The notes beneath the pieces were generated by a model. It searched no databases. It saw only the letters and a program-made list of their open reading frames with translations, and was not told the DNA's origin. This document shows positions 40,842 through 49,958 of a stretch of 64,000 nucleotides of DNA, piece after piece. A program made the position numbers and the translations under genes. Within the stretch, counting starts at the first letter, position 1; the number at the start of each line of letters is the position of its first letter. Source of the DNA: Nocardioides sp. W7 (lineage in GTDB: Bacteria; Actinomycetota; Actinomycetes; Propionibacteriales; Nocardioidaceae); contig NZ_CP095078.1 of assembly GCF_022919075.1 (NCBI RefSeq), forward strand, positions 3,720,001 to 3,784,000. The letters run 5' to 3'.

Positions 40842-40861
40842 AACAAGAACAGGTTATAGTT
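40842..40861. promoter_or_regulatory. KstR-type operator, kshA / fadE26-like divergent region
   Basis: AACAAGAACAGGTTATAGTT includes AAGAACAGGTTATA (40845-40858), which fits TNNAACNNGTTNNA except for the first base. The extended word AACAAGAAC recurs inverted at the fadD19/echA19 site. It lies 53 nt before kshA and 81 nt before the fadE26-like start codon. Confidence 0.7.
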
Positions 40862-40938
40862 TTTGCGGCGGCGGTGCCAGCGCACCCCGCTATCCACGCG
40901 CAGCCATCCTCTCGCGGCGCCCCTAACAGGGAGACCCC

Positions 40939-42126
40939 ATGCATCTGGCTCTCGACCCCGAGCACCTCGCCCTGCGCGAGGAGCTCCACGACTACTTCAC
41001 CGCCCTGGTGACCCCCGAGATCCGGGCCGGGCTGGCGTCCGCGACCGGCGAGTTCGGCGAGGCGGGCGTCTACAAGCAGGTGATTCGACAGCTCGGCACC
41101 GACGGCTGGCTGGGCATCGGCTGGCCCACGGAGTACGGCGGCCAGAACCGCTCGATGGTCGAGCAGCTGATCTTCACCGACGTCGCCGCCGACCACGGCG
41201 TGCCGATCCCCTACCTGACGCTCAACACGGTCGGGCCGACGATCATGCGTTACGGCACGGACGAGCAGAAGGAGTACTTCCTCCCGAAGATCCTCGCCGG
41301 CGACCTACACTTCTCGATCGGCTACTCCGAGCCCGGCTCGGGCACCGACCTGGCCTCGCTGAAGACCAAGGCGGTCCGCGAGGGCGACGAGTTCGTCATC
41401 AACGGGCAGAAGATGTGGACCTCGCTCATCCAGTACGCCGACTGGCTCTGGCTGGCGTGCCGCACCGATCCGGACCTGCCCCGCCACAAGGGGCTGTCGA
41501 TGATCCTGGTGCCGGCCGACGCCCCCGGCTTCTCCTACACCCCGGTCCACACGGTGGCCGGGGTCGGCACCAGTGCGACGTACTACGAGGACGTCCGGGT
41601 GCCGGTCACCAACCTGGTCGGCGACCTCAACGGGGGCTGGTCGCTGATGACCAACCAGCTCAACCACGAGCGGGTCGCGCTGACCTCGTCGGCGCCGCTC
41701 ACCCAGTCGCTGAAGCTGGTCCGGGCCTGGGCCCAGGAGACCAAGAACCCCGACGGCCAGCGGGTGTTCGACTCCGAGTGGGTCCAGATCGCCCTCGGCC
41801 GCGCGCACGCCCGGGTCGAGATGCTGACCCAGCTGAACTGGAAGCTCGCCTCGGACGCCGACCACGGCGTCGACCTCTCCCCCGCCGAGGCGTCGGCCAC
41901 CAAGATCTACGGCTCCGAGCTGGCCACCGAGGTCTACCGCTCCCTGATGGAGGTCGTCGGCCCGAACGCCGGCCTCACCGGCGCCTCCGAGGGGGCGCTG
42001 CTGAACGGGCGTCTGGAGCGGATGTACCGCTCCTCGCTGGTCATGACGTTCGGCGGCGGCACCAACGAGATCCAGCGCGACATCATCGGCTACGTGGGCC
42101 TGGGCCTGCCGGCAGCGAAGAGGTAG
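40939..42126 (+). CDS. Acyl-CoA dehydrogenase, FadE26 (ChsE4)-like
   Basis: This 395-aa acyl-CoA dehydrogenase resembles FadE26 in length, in sequence features such as YSEPGSGTDLASLKTKA and in being followed by a FadE27-like partner and a FadD17-like ligase, the order of Rv3504-Rv3506. In M. tuberculosis FadE26/FadE27 (ChsE4-ChsE5) form a heteromer that dehydrogenates 26-oyl-CoA sterol intermediates. NHERVALTS may hold the catalytic glutamate, and FGGGTNEIQRDIIG is the usual C-terminal FAD contact. GGGAG precedes the ATG. Confidence 0.88.
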   Translation: MHLALDPEHLALREELHDYFTALVTPEIRAGLASATGEFGEAGVYKQVIRQLGTDGWLGIGWPTEYGGQNRSMVEQLIFTDVAADHGVPIPYLTLNTVGPTIMRYGTDEQKEYFLPKILAGDLHFSIGYSEPGSGTDLASLKTKAVREGDEFVINGQKMWTSLIQYADWLWLACRTDPDLPRHKGLSMILVPADAPGFSYTPVHTVAGVGTSATYYEDVRVPVTNLVGDLNGGWSLMTNQLNHERVALTSSAPLTQSLKLVRAWAQETKNPDGQRVFDSEWVQIALGRAHARVEMLTQLNWKLASDADHGVDLSPAEASATKIYGSELATEVYRSLMEVVGPNAGLTGASEGALLNGRLERMYRSSLVMTFGGGTNEIQRDIIGYVGLGLPAAKR

Positions 42127-42179
42127 GTCTCGATACACCGCTCCTTCGTCGCGGCACTCGACCACCGATATCGACCTAC
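42123..42179. repeat. Intergenic repeat family B, copy 4 (compact)
   Basis: GTAGGTCTCGATA (42123-42135) and TATCGACCTAC (42169-42179) are inverted arms that differ by a TC insertion, with CACTCGACCACCG inside. It overlaps the stop codon of the fadE26-like gene and lies between two genes that should be co-translated. It is the only family B copy inside a likely operon. Confidence 0.6.
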
Positions 42180-42198
42180 GGACTCCCGAGGACAGAAC

Positions 42199-43311
42199 AT
42201 GGACTTCTCCTTCACCCCCGAGCAGGACGAGGCCGCCGAGCTGGCGGCACGGATCCTCGGCGACCGGGCCACCAACGTGCGGATGCGCGAGGTCGAGCAG
42301 GCCGGCAGCCGCTTCGACCGCGACCTGTGGGCCGAGCTGGGCTCCGCGGGCCTCCTGGGCCTCGCCCTCCCCGAGGAGTACGACGGCGCCGGGCTCGGGA
42401 TCATCGAGCTGTGCCGGGTGCTGGTCGAGGTCGGCCGCACGGTCGCTCCGGTCCCGCTCGCGGCGCACGGGCCGGCCGCCCGGGTGCTCGCCGAGCACGG
42501 CAGCGACGCCCAGCGGGGCCGGTGGCTGCCCGGCGCGGCCTCCGGGGCGGTCGTGCTGACCGCGGCCGTGTCGGAGGAGCGGGCCTTCGCCCCGGTCCGG
42601 CCGACGACGACGGCGGTGGCCGACGGGGCGTCGTACCGCCTGACGGGGAGCAAGGCGATCGTGCCCGCCGGGGGGTACGCCGACCTCTTCCTGGTCCCGG
42701 CCGAGACCCCGACCGGCGTCGGGGTCTTCCTGGTCACGCCCGGCGACGCCGGCGTCACCGTGGTGCCGCAGACGTTCTCCGACGGCGAGGCCGTCGCCCG
42801 CCTCGACCTCGACGGCGCGGAGCTCGGACCGGAGCGGCTGCTCGGGCCCGCCGACGGCAGCGTCGACCACCGACTGCGCAACCTGCTGGTGCTGGCGGCC
42901 TCGGCCGAGCAGCTCGGGCTCACCGAGGGCGCACTGTCGCTGACGGCGGCGTACGCCAAGACCCGCGAGCAGTTCGGGCGGCCGATCGCGACCTTCCAGG
43001 CGGTCAGCCAGCGGCTGGCCGACGGCTACATCGACACCCTCGGCCAGCGGCTGATGCTCTGGCGTGCGGCCTGGCGCCTGGACCAGGAGCTCCCCGCCGA
43101 CACCGACGTCGCGATGGCCAAGCTGTGGGCCGCCGACGCCGGCCACCGGCTGGCGCACACCGCCGTGCACGTCCATGGCGGCGTCGGCATCGACCTGGAC
43201 GGTCCGGTGCACCGCTACTTCACCGGCGCCAAGCGCTTCGAGTTCCTGTACGGCGGCGCCACGGAGCAGGCGCTGCTGGTCGGTCGGACCCTGGCGGCCG
43301 AGCCCGCCTGA
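42199..43311 (+). CDS. Acyl-CoA dehydrogenase, FadE27 (ChsE5)-like
   Basis: This 370-aa acyl-CoA dehydrogenase family protein begins MDFSFTPEQDEAAELAARIL and has TREQFGRPIATFQAVSQRLAD (central part REQFGRPIATFQAV) and HVHGGVGIDLDGPVHRYF near the C-terminus. I do not see a glutamate in the usual catalytic position near LLVLAASAEQLG. That fits the non-catalytic partner in ChsE-type heterotetramers. Start codon 72 nt after the FadE26-like stop, with GAGGA nine bases before the ATG. Confidence 0.87.
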   Translation: MDFSFTPEQDEAAELAARILGDRATNVRMREVEQAGSRFDRDLWAELGSAGLLGLALPEEYDGAGLGIIELCRVLVEVGRTVAPVPLAAHGPAARVLAEHGSDAQRGRWLPGAASGAVVLTAAVSEERAFAPVRPTTTAVADGASYRLTGSKAIVPAGGYADLFLVPAETPTGVGVFLVTPGDAGVTVVPQTFSDGEAVARLDLDGAELGPERLLGPADGSVDHRLRNLLVLAASAEQLGLTEGALSLTAAYAKTREQFGRPIATFQAVSQRLADGYIDTLGQRLMLWRAAWRLDQELPADTDVAMAKLWAADAGHRLAHTAVHVHGGVGIDLDGPVHRYFTGAKRFEFLYGGATEQALLVGRTLAAEPA

Positions 43312-43365
43312 GCGCCGACGCCACCCACCGGGACACCCTTGACCCGATGTGAGCGCCGTCATATT

Positions 43366-43379
43366 TTGACGCGCGTCAA
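43366..43379. promoter_or_regulatory. Perfect 14-bp palindrome upstream of fadD17-like gene
   Basis: TTGACGCGCGTCAA is a perfect palindrome in an AT-flanked context (ATATT before, GTTTTG after), 24 nt before the GTG start of the ligase gene. It does not fit the KstR pattern. It is a good candidate operator for a different dimeric regulator. Confidence 0.5.
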
Positions 43380-43403
43380 GTTTTGCGCGAGAAAAGGGAC
43401 ACC

Positions 43404-44996
43404 GTGGCAGAGACAGTGCAGCAGCAGCTCCGGGAGTGGCTCGAGGACGACGGCCCCGCGGTGCGGTACGACGACCGGACCTGGTCGTGGCGCGAGCACC
43501 TGACGGAGGCCTCCGCGGAGGCCTCCGCGCTGATCGCCACCGTGGACCGGGACCGACCCGTGCACGTCGGGGCGCTGCTCGGTAACACCCCCGCGATGCT
43601 GCGCGCGATGGCTGCGGCCGCCCTGGGCGGTTACGTCCTGGTCGGCGTCAACGACACCCGCCGCGGACCCGCACTGGCGGCCGACGTCCACCGGGCGGAG
43701 TGCCAGGTGCTGCTCGTCGACGCCGAGCACCGGCCGCTGCTGGACGGGCTCGACCTGGCCGGCGTGCAGGTGGTCGAGGTCGACACGCCGTCGTACGACG
43801 CCCTCGTGGCCGGCGCGGGTCCCCTGGTCCCGCACCGCGAGGTCGAGGCGATGGACACCTTCATGATGATCTTCACCTCCGGCACCAGCGGCGAGCCGAA
43901 GGCCGTGCAGGTGGCGCACCTGATGGTGCTGTTCGCGGGGCTGACCCTGGTCGGCAAGTACTCCATCACCCGCGACGACGTGTGCTACCTGTCGATGCCG
44001 CTGTTCCACTCCAACGCCGTGCTGGCGGGGTGGACCGTGTCGGTGTGCAGCGGCGCGGCGATGGCGCCGGCGAGGTTCTCCGCCTCGCACTTCCTCGACG
44101 ACATCCGCCGCTACGACGCGACCTACATGAACTACGTCGGCAAGCCGCTCGCCTACGTCCTCGCCACGCCCGAGCAGCCCGACGACGCCGACAACCCGTT
44201 GCGCGTGGCGTTCGGCAACGAGGCGAGCGACCGCGACATCGAGGAGTTCGGCCGGCGCTTCGGCTGCACCGTCTGGGACGGTTTCGGCTCGACCGAGAGC
44301 GCCGTCATCGTCACCCGCGAGGAGGGGACGCCGCCCGGATCGATCGGCCAGCCGTTCGAGGGGGTCGCGGTCTACAACTCCGAGACGGTGCAGGAGTGCC
44401 CGCGGGCCGTCTTCGACGAGCACGGGGCGCTGCTGAACGCCGACGAGGCCGTCGGCGAGCTGGTGAACACCCAGGGCGCCGGCTACTTCCAGGGCTACTA
44501 CAACGACGCATCCGCCAACGCGGAGCGGATGCGGCACGGCATGTACTGGTCCGGCGACCTCGCCTACCGCGACGCCGACGGCTGGGTCTACCTCGCCGGC
44601 CGCACCTCGGACTGGATGCGGGTCGACGGCGAGAATCTCGCCGCCGCCCCGATCGAGCGGATCCTGATGCGCCTGGACGTGGTCAGCCGGGTCGCGGTGT
44701 ACGCCGTCCCCGACGAGCGCGTCGGCGATCAGGTGATGGCCGCGCTGGTGCTCCGCGACGGAGTCACCCTCTCGCCCGACGACCTCGAGGCGTTCCTCGC
44801 CGCCCAGCCCGACCTGTCCCCCAAGGCCTGGCCGCGCTACGTCCGGATCGCCGACGACCTGCCCAGCACCGCCACCAACAAGGTGATCAAGCGGGAGCTG
44901 GCCGCCCAGGGTCCGATCGCCGGCGACGGCGTCCTCTGGGTCCGCGAGGCCCGCGGGACGTCGTACGTGGTCGGCGGGCAGCCGGCGACCGTCTGA
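43404..44996 (+). CDS. Acyl-CoA synthetase, FadD17-like steroid-CoA ligase
   Basis: This 530-aa ANL-superfamily ligase has the P-loop FTSGTSGEPKAVQ, the adenylate motif FGSTESAVIV, GMYWSGDLAYRDADG and the C-terminal lysine motif TATNKVIKREL. The gene follows the fadE26/fadE27-like pair as fadD17 does in M. tuberculosis. FadD17 makes CoA thioesters of short steroid side chains. The GTG at 43404 has AAGGGA six bases upstream; a TTG seven codons earlier is less likely because it lies next to the palindrome. Confidence 0.87.
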   Translation: MAETVQQQLREWLEDDGPAVRYDDRTWSWREHLTEASAEASALIATVDRDRPVHVGALLGNTPAMLRAMAAAALGGYVLVGVNDTRRGPALAADVHRAECQVLLVDAEHRPLLDGLDLAGVQVVEVDTPSYDALVAGAGPLVPHREVEAMDTFMMIFTSGTSGEPKAVQVAHLMVLFAGLTLVGKYSITRDDVCYLSMPLFHSNAVLAGWTVSVCSGAAMAPARFSASHFLDDIRRYDATYMNYVGKPLAYVLATPEQPDDADNPLRVAFGNEASDRDIEEFGRRFGCTVWDGFGSTESAVIVTREEGTPPGSIGQPFEGVAVYNSETVQECPRAVFDEHGALLNADEAVGELVNTQGAGYFQGYYNDASANAERMRHGMYWSGDLAYRDADGWVYLAGRTSDWMRVDGENLAAAPIERILMRLDVVSRVAVYAVPDERVGDQVMAALVLRDGVTLSPDDLEAFLAAQPDLSPKAWPRYVRIADDLPSTATNKVIKRELAAQGPIAGDGVLWVREARGTSYVVGGQPATV

Positions 44997-45073
44997 CGGG
45001 CGCGACGAGGGCCGGCGGACGACAGGGGCCGGCGGGGCGTCGTACGAACTGGGCGCGCTCGGCCGGGATGAGT

Positions 45074-45191
45074 TTCATCGGTTAGCCGACGAACCTCATG
45101 CTGGGACGACAAAGCTTCATCGTCCAGGCATGGGCTTCATCGGTTGACCGATGAAACTCCCCCACGCGAGGTTCATCGGCCAACCGACGAA
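45074..45191. repeat. Intergenic repeat family C, three units of TTCATCGG-N4-CCGAYGAA
   Basis: Three 20-bp inverted units lie at 45074-45093 (TTCATCGGTTAGCCGACGAA), 45136-45155 (TTCATCGGTTGACCGATGAA) and 45172-45191 (TTCATCGGCCAACCGACGAA). The middle one is perfect. A degenerate half unit (GCTTCATCGTCC) is near 45114. The array fills most of the 214-nt gap between convergent genes. Confidence 0.8.
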
Positions 45192-45210
45192 ACGTGCCGA
45201 CGCGCGAGCC

Positions 45211-46311
45211 TCAGAGCTTGTTCAGACGCGCGACCGAGTCCTCGAACCCGGAGACCAGCTCGGCCATCACCTCGGCGACCGGCTTGACGTCGTTCATCCG
45301 GCCCACGATCTGCCCGATCGGCATCGAGATGACGTCGGGGTCGTTGGCGGCGGTGATCCGGTTGTGCGCCTCGGCGACCAGCAGGTTCTGCAGCGGCATC
45401 GGCAGGGGCTCGGGTGCGCCCTCCTCGGCCCAGGCCTCGACCCACTTCGTCTTCAGCAGCCGGGCCGGCTTGCCGGTGTAGATCCGGGTGCGGACGGTGT
45501 CGGAGGAGGTGGCACGCGTGAACGCGGTCTCCCAGGCGGAGTGGTTGGCGGAGAGGTTGCGGTACTCCTCGGTGCCGAGCCAGATCGAGCCGGTCCACAC
45601 GCCCTGTGCACCGAGCGCCAGCGACGCGGCGACCTGGCGGCCGGAGCCGATGCCGCCGGCACCGAGCACGGGTACGTCGGGGCCGACCGCGTCGACGATG
45701 TCGGGCTGCAGCACCATCGAGGCGACCTCGCCGGTGTGGCCGCCGGCCTCATAGCCCTGCGCGACGATGATGTCGACGCCGTTGCGGACGTGGGCGAGCG
45801 CGTGCTTGGCGGCTCCCGCGAGAGCGGCGACCTTGACGCCGTGCGCGTGGCACTTCTCGATGACGTCGACCGGCGGCGAGCCGAGCGCGTTGGCGATCAG
45901 CACCGGCCGGTGCTGGAGCGCCACGTCGAGGTGGCTGCGGGCCACCGAGTGCAGCCAACCGAGCACGCCCTCGCGGCCCTCACCCTCGGGCAGCGGCGGT
46001 ACGCCGAGCTTGAGCAGCGTCTGGTCGACGAACCTCTTGTGCTCCTCCGGGATCATCGCGCCCAGGTCGAGCGAGGTGCCCTCGGTCGGGACCTTCATCG
46101 GCATCACGATGTCGACGCCGTACGGCTTGCCGTCGGTGTTCTCGTCGAGCCAGCTCAGCGTCTTCTCGAGCTCGGCGGTGTCGTTGAACCGCACGCAACC
46201 GAGCACGCCCAGCCCGCCGGCCCGCGACACCGCCGCGGCGACGTGCTCGGACGGCGTGAAGGCGAAGATCGGGTACTCGATCCCGAACTCGTCGCAGATA
46301 GGGGTTCTCAT
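45211..46311 (-). CDS. Nitronate monooxygenase family flavoprotein (IpdC-like)
   Basis: This 366-aa TIM-barrel FMN enzyme has [18 protein letters not shown] at the N-terminus, IIVAQGYEAGGHTGEV and VLGAGGIGSGRQVAASLALG (core GAGGIGSGRQVAASLALG). It resembles the steroid-cluster protein IpdC (Rv3553), which takes part in degradation of rings C and D, more than classical nitronate oxidases; this is by eye only. Its start codon touches the stop of the fadD19-like gene (ATGA-like, 1-nt sharing), so the two form an operon under the KstR-type site near 47975. Confidence 0.82.
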   Translation of the reverse strand: MRTPICDEFGIEYPIFAFTPSEHVAAAVSRAGGLGVLGCVRFNDTAELEKTLSWLDENTDGKPYGVDIVMPMKVPTEGTSLDLGAMIPEEHKRFVDQTLLKLGVPPLPEGEGREGVLGWLHSVARSHLDVALQHRPVLIANALGSPPVDVIEKCHAHGVKVAALAGAAKHALAHVRNGVDIIVAQGYEAGGHTGEVASMVLQPDIVDAVGPDVPVLGAGGIGSGRQVAASLALGAQGVWTGSIWLGTEEYRNLSANHSAWETAFTRATSSDTVRTRIYTGKPARLLKTKWVEAWAEEGAPEPLPMPLQNLLVAEAHNRITAANDPDVISMPIGQIVGRMNDVKPVAEVMAELVSGFEDSVARLNKL

Positions 46312-47957
46312 CAGGACGTCACTCCAGCGTTCTGGGCCCCAAGGGCCAGTTCCTTGGCGCGGGGATACTGCGCCTTTCCGGTCGCGTTGCGCGGCACCTC
46401 GTCGACGAGCGTGAGCGCGCGGGGCAGCTTGTAGCCGGACAGGTGGGCGCGCAGGAAGTCGCGCAGGTCCTCCAGCTCGAGCGTCTCACCCTCGCGCAGC
46501 TCGATGACCGCGGCCACGGCCTGGCCGTACGTCGCGTCGGGGACGCCGACCACCAGCACGTCGTAGACGGCGGGGTGGCGCTTGATCGCCATCTCCACCT
46601 CTTCGGGGTAGACCTTCTCGCCGCCGGTGTTCACGCAGTTGGAGCCGCGGCCGAGCAGGGTCACCCGGTTGCCCTCCTCGATCCGGGCGTTGTCGCCGGG
46701 CACGGAGTAGCGCTCCCCGTCGATCACCAGGAAGGTCTTCGCGGACTTCTCCGGGTCCTTGTAGTAGCCGACCGGCACCGAGCCGCCACGCCCCAGCCGG
46801 CCGACCTTGCCGACGTTGGTCGCCAGGTCGAGGATCCGGTTGTCGTCGTCGACGACGACGCTGCTGGGACCGAGCCCGACCACGGGTCCGTCGCTGCTGA
46901 TCTGCCCCTTGTCCTGCATGCCCATGCCCTGGAAACCGGTCTCCGAGGCGCCGACCGAGTCGGTGAACACGGCGTTCGGGAACGCCTTGATCCAGCGCTC
47001 CTTGACCGGCGGACTGAAGATCGCGGCACTGCTGGAGATCGCGAACAGGCTCGAGCCGTCGTACGGCGTGCCGGTGGCGGCCTGACGCTCGAACTCCTCG
47101 ATCAGCGGTCGGGCCATCGCGTCGCCGGTCATGAAGATCAGCTGGACCTTCTCCCGGTCGATGACCTCCCAGGTCCGCTTGGCGTCGAACTTCGGCTCCA
47201 TGATCGTCAGGTGGCCCGCGAACAGGTGCATCAGCAGCCCGGCCTGGGCGCCGCCGTGCATGAGCGGGCTGAGCGGGAAGGTGACCATCCGGCCGTCCAG
47301 CTTGGCCTGCTCGGACTGGTCGTACTCCGAGAGCAGGTCGCCGGTGTAGAAGTCGATGCCGCCGCCGAGGGTGCGCCAGAAGTCCTCGTGGCGCCACATC
47401 ACGCCCTTGGGGAAGCCGGTCGTGCCTCCGGTGTAGATGATGTGCACGTCGTCGGCACTGCGCTCCCCGAAGTCGCGGGCCTCGCTCTGGCCGGCCAGCG
47501 CGTCCTCCCACAGGACGCCGTCGTACGACGAGACGTCGGATTCGTCGTCGGTGTCGATCGCGTCGGGCATCACGACGACCGTCTGCAGCTTGTCGTGCTG
47601 GGGGTAGCAGGAGGCGACGAGCGAGGCGTACGGGCGCTCGTGCAGCAGCGCGACCATGTCGGAATTGTCGAAGAGGTAGTTGAGCTCGCCCTCGACGTAG
47701 CGGTAGTTGACGTTGATGCCGACGGCGCGGACCTTCAGCACCGCGAGCAGGGCGACGACGTGCTCGACGCTGTTCTTCGCGTAGATGCCGACGTGGTCCC
47801 CGGGTTGCACCCCCCGGCCCTGGAGGAAGTGAGCCAGCCGGTTCGAGTCCCGCTCGAGGTCGGCGAACGTGACGACCCGCTCTCCCACCTGCACAGCGGG
47901 CCTGTCGGGGGCTGCATCGACGGCGTGTTCGAAGAGGTCAGCGATGTTGAGAGCCAC
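46311..47957 (-). CDS. Acyl-CoA synthetase, FadD19-like steroid-24/26-oyl-CoA ligase
   Basis: At 548 aa it has the same length as M. tuberculosis FadD19. Motifs are [14 protein letters not shown] (P-loop), [32 protein letters not shown] and the C-terminal [12 protein letters not shown] with the adenylation lysine. FadD19 makes CoA thioesters of C8-side-chain sterols and is needed for C24-branched sterols in Rhodococcus. As in M. tuberculosis (Rv3515c/Rv3516), it is divergent from an echA19-like gene. The GTG start is 9 nt from a KstR-type operator. Confidence 0.9.
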   Translation of the reverse strand: MALNIADLFEHAVDAAPDRPAVQVGERVVTFADLERDSNRLAHFLQGRGVQPGDHVGIYAKNSVEHVVALLAVLKVRAVGINVNYRYVEGELNYLFDNSDMVALLHERPYASLVASCYPQHDKLQTVVVMPDAIDTDDESDVSSYDGVLWEDALAGQSEARDFGERSADDVHIIYTGGTTGFPKGVMWRHEDFWRTLGGGIDFYTGDLLSEYDQSEQAKLDGRMVTFPLSPLMHGGAQAGLLMHLFAGHLTIMEPKFDAKRTWEVIDREKVQLIFMTGDAMARPLIEEFERQAATGTPYDGSSLFAISSSAAIFSPPVKERWIKAFPNAVFTDSVGASETGFQGMGMQDKGQISSDGPVVGLGPSSVVVDDDNRILDLATNVGKVGRLGRGGSVPVGYYKDPEKSAKTFLVIDGERYSVPGDNARIEEGNRVTLLGRGSNCVNTGGEKVYPEEVEMAIKRHPAVYDVLVVGVPDATYGQAVAAVIELREGETLELEDLRDFLRAHLSGYKLPRALTLVDEVPRNATGKAQYPRAKELALGAQNAGVTS

Positions 47958-47964
47958 GGCGCGA

Positions 47965-47985
47965 GACTAGAACACGTTCTTGTTT
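47965..47985. promoter_or_regulatory. KstR-type operator, fadD19-like / echA19-like divergent region
   Basis: TAGAACACGTTCTT (47968-47981) contains the perfect 12-bp palindrome AGAACACGTTCT. Read on the minus strand it is AAGAACGTGTTCTA, which extends to AACAAGAAC as at the kshA site. TAGCAT (47991-47996) is a likely -10 box for a leaderless echA19-like mRNA starting at 48005. Confidence 0.82.
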
Positions 47986-48004
47986 TTGGCTAGCATCCTC
48001 CGAC

Positions 48005-48793
48005 ATGACCGAAGCGCACTGCCTGGTGGAGCAGGACGGGCACAAGCTCGTCGTCACCATGAACCGTCCCGAGTCCCGCAACGCCCTCTCCGGGGAGATG
48101 CTCGCGATCATGGAGGAGGCCTGGGACCGGGTCAACACCGACGACGAGATCCGGGTCTGCATCCTGACCGGCGCGGGCGGCTACTTCTGCGCCGGCGCCG
48201 ACCTGAAGTCGATGTCGAAGCGACCTCCGTCGGAGAGCTTCGAGTCGGGCGAGTACGACCCGTCGATCATCAAGGCGCTGCTCAAGGGCTTCCGGCTGAC
48301 CAAGCCGCTGATCGCCGCGGTCGAGGGTCCCGCGATCGCCGGCGGCACCGAGATCCTGCAGGGCACCGACATCCGGGTCGCCGGCGAGTCGGCGAAGTTC
48401 GGCATCTCCGAGGCCCGGTGGTCGCTCTACCCGATGGGCGGCTCGGCTGTCCGGCTGGTGCGCCAGATCCCGTACACGATCGCCGCCGAGCTGCTGCTGA
48501 CCGGCCGCCACATCAAGGCGCCGGAGGCCAAGGAGATCGGACTGATCGGGCACGTCGTACCCGACGGTCAGGCCCTGGCGAAGGCACACGAGATCGCCGA
48601 TGCCATCGCCGCGAACGGTCCGCTCGCCGTCCAGGCCATCCTGAAGACCATGCGCGACTCCGAGGGCGTCCACGAGGACGAGGCCTGGCAGGCCGACGCC
48701 AAGGTGGGCGCCGCGGTCTTCGCGTCGAACGACGCCAAGGAGGGCCCGCGGGCGTTCTCCGAGAAGCGGGCGCCGAGCTTCACCGGCACCTGA
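48005..48793 (+). CDS. Enoyl-CoA hydratase/crotonase, EchA19-like
   Basis: This 262-aa crotonase-fold enzyme likely hydrates steroid enoyl-CoA intermediates of the side chain. Oxyanion-hole segments are [15 protein letters not shown] and [17 protein letters not shown] (core [17 protein letters not shown]). The C-terminus has [14 protein letters not shown]. It is divergent from the fadD19-like gene, as echA19 is. ATG 48005 is about 9 nt after the -10-like TAGCAT, so the mRNA is probably leaderless. Confidence 0.9.
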   Translation: MTEAHCLVEQDGHKLVVTMNRPESRNALSGEMLAIMEEAWDRVNTDDEIRVCILTGAGGYFCAGADLKSMSKRPPSESFESGEYDPSIIKALLKGFRLTKPLIAAVEGPAIAGGTEILQGTDIRVAGESAKFGISEARWSLYPMGGSAVRLVRQIPYTIAAELLLTGRHIKAPEAKEIGLIGHVVPDGQALAKAHEIADAIAANGPLAVQAILKTMRDSEGVHEDEAWQADAKVGAAVFASNDAKEGPRAFSEKRAPSFTGT

Positions 48794-48818
48794 GACATCC
48801 GGGGGCGCGCCCGGGACG

Positions 48819-49253
48819 TCAGGCGTCCCGGGTCGGGACGAGCGCGGCCAGGACGCCGCCGGCGGCGGCATCGCGGCGCAGCAGCTCGCGCGACGTGGTC
48901 CCGTCGTCGGCGATCGCGGCGTCGGCGACCAGGACGGCGGTGTGGCCGAGCTCGACCGCGCGCTCCAACCACGCCGGATCGAGTCCCGCGAGCGGCATCA
49001 GGCTGGCGCCGACCTGGTCACCGATCACGACCAGCAGCTCGGCACTGCCGGGGCCGGTGCGGGTGAGCGAGCACCCGTTGGCCGCCCGGAGGTCGAGCTG
49101 GTCCGTCTCCGCGACCGGACGGAAGCCGCGCCGGGCGAAGAGCGCCTTCATCGCGTCGTGGGCGCCTGGTCCACGCACCACCGAGACCGCGGGCAGCTGC
49201 ACGACGAGGAGGTCGGGATCGGCGTGCGTCGCCCACTGGTAGTCGTCGGTCAC
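48819..49253 (-). CDS. Hypothetical protein, 144 aa
   Basis: The GTG start at 49253 gives VTDDYQWATHADPDLLVVQL. It is a small soluble alpha/beta protein with short hydrophobic strands (ELLVVIGDQVGASLMPLAG, HTAVLVADAAI). No cysteine cluster, signal or known catalytic motif is seen. Convergent with the echA19-like gene and divergent from the next gene by 36 nt. I do not recognise the family. The longer frame to 50036 covers other genes and was rejected. Confidence 0.65.
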   Translation of the reverse strand: MTDDYQWATHADPDLLVVQLPAVSVVRGPGAHDAMKALFARRGFRPVAETDQLDLRAANGCSLTRTGPGSAELLVVIGDQVGASLMPLAGLDPAWLERAVELGHTAVLVADAAIADDGTTSRELLRRDAAAGGVLAALVPTRDA

Positions 49254-49289
49254 GCGCCCCACCCTCTCAGCAGCACCTAGGGTTCGGAC

Positions 49290-49958
49290 GTGACCCTGCC
49301 CCTTGTCTTCTTCCTCGTCGTGGCCGCCGTCGGCATCGTGGGCTACGTCGCCGAGCAGCGGCGGCGAGCGGCGATCGTCGCGCATGCGACCGACCGGGAG
49401 TGGACCTACCTCGACGAGGACCCGTCCCTGGTCCACCGCTACCCGGGTCCCCCCTTCGACCAGGGGCACGACCCCGAGGTGACCAACGTCGTCCGGGGCC
49501 GGTACGACGGCCGCGAGCTGCTGGCCTTCGACCACACCTACGAGACCTCGACCGGGTCCGGGAGCGACCGCACGACCAGCCGCCACGAGCACTCCGTGGT
49601 GGCCGTGCCGCTCGGTGCGACCTTCCCCTCGCTGTCGGTGGCCCCGGAGGGTTTCCTCAGTCGGATCTTCAGCGGCTTCTTCGGCGCCGACCTGGTGACC
49701 GGCGACCCCGTCTTCGACGACGCGTTCCGGGTCGGCGCGGGCGACCCGTCGTACGCCGCGACCGTGCTGACGCCGGAGGTGCGGGCGGCGCTGCTCCGGC
49801 GCCCCGACCTGACCTGGCGGATCGAGGGCGAGAGCCTGCTCGCGATCCGCACCGGCCATCACGGCGCCGAGGAGATCGAGCCGACCCTGCAGGCGCTCCA
49901 GGCGGTGATCCTCGCTATCCCCGACGCCGCCTGGGCCCAGGTCCGCGGCGATGTCTAG
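49290..49958 (+). CDS. Membrane-anchored hypothetical protein, 222 aa
   Basis: An N-terminal helix (LPLVFFLVVAAVGIVGYVA) is followed by a basic patch EQRRRAA and a soluble domain of about 190 residues rich in beta-strand-like segments (RELLAFDHTYET, HSVVAVPLGATFPSL). It is probably a single-pass protein with its domain in the cytoplasm. No enzyme motif is seen. It starts with GTG. The stop codon TAG overlaps, on the opposite strand, the TAG of the next gene at CTAG 49955-49958. Confidence 0.68.
   Translation: MTLPLVFFLVVAAVGIVGYVAEQRRRAAIVAHATDREWTYLDEDPSLVHRYPGPPFDQGHDPEVTNVVRGRYDGRELLAFDHTYETSTGSGSDRTTSRHEHSVVAVPLGATFPSLSVAPEGFLSRIFSGFFGADLVTGDPVFDDAFRVGAGDPSYAATVLTPEVRAALLRRPDLTWRIEGESLLAIRTGHHGAEEIEPTLQALQAVILAIPDAAWAQVRGDV

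Noticed and set aside
45074..45191. CRISPR array
   Set aside because: Only three palindromic units with irregular short spacing, no spacer-length regularity and no cas genes.
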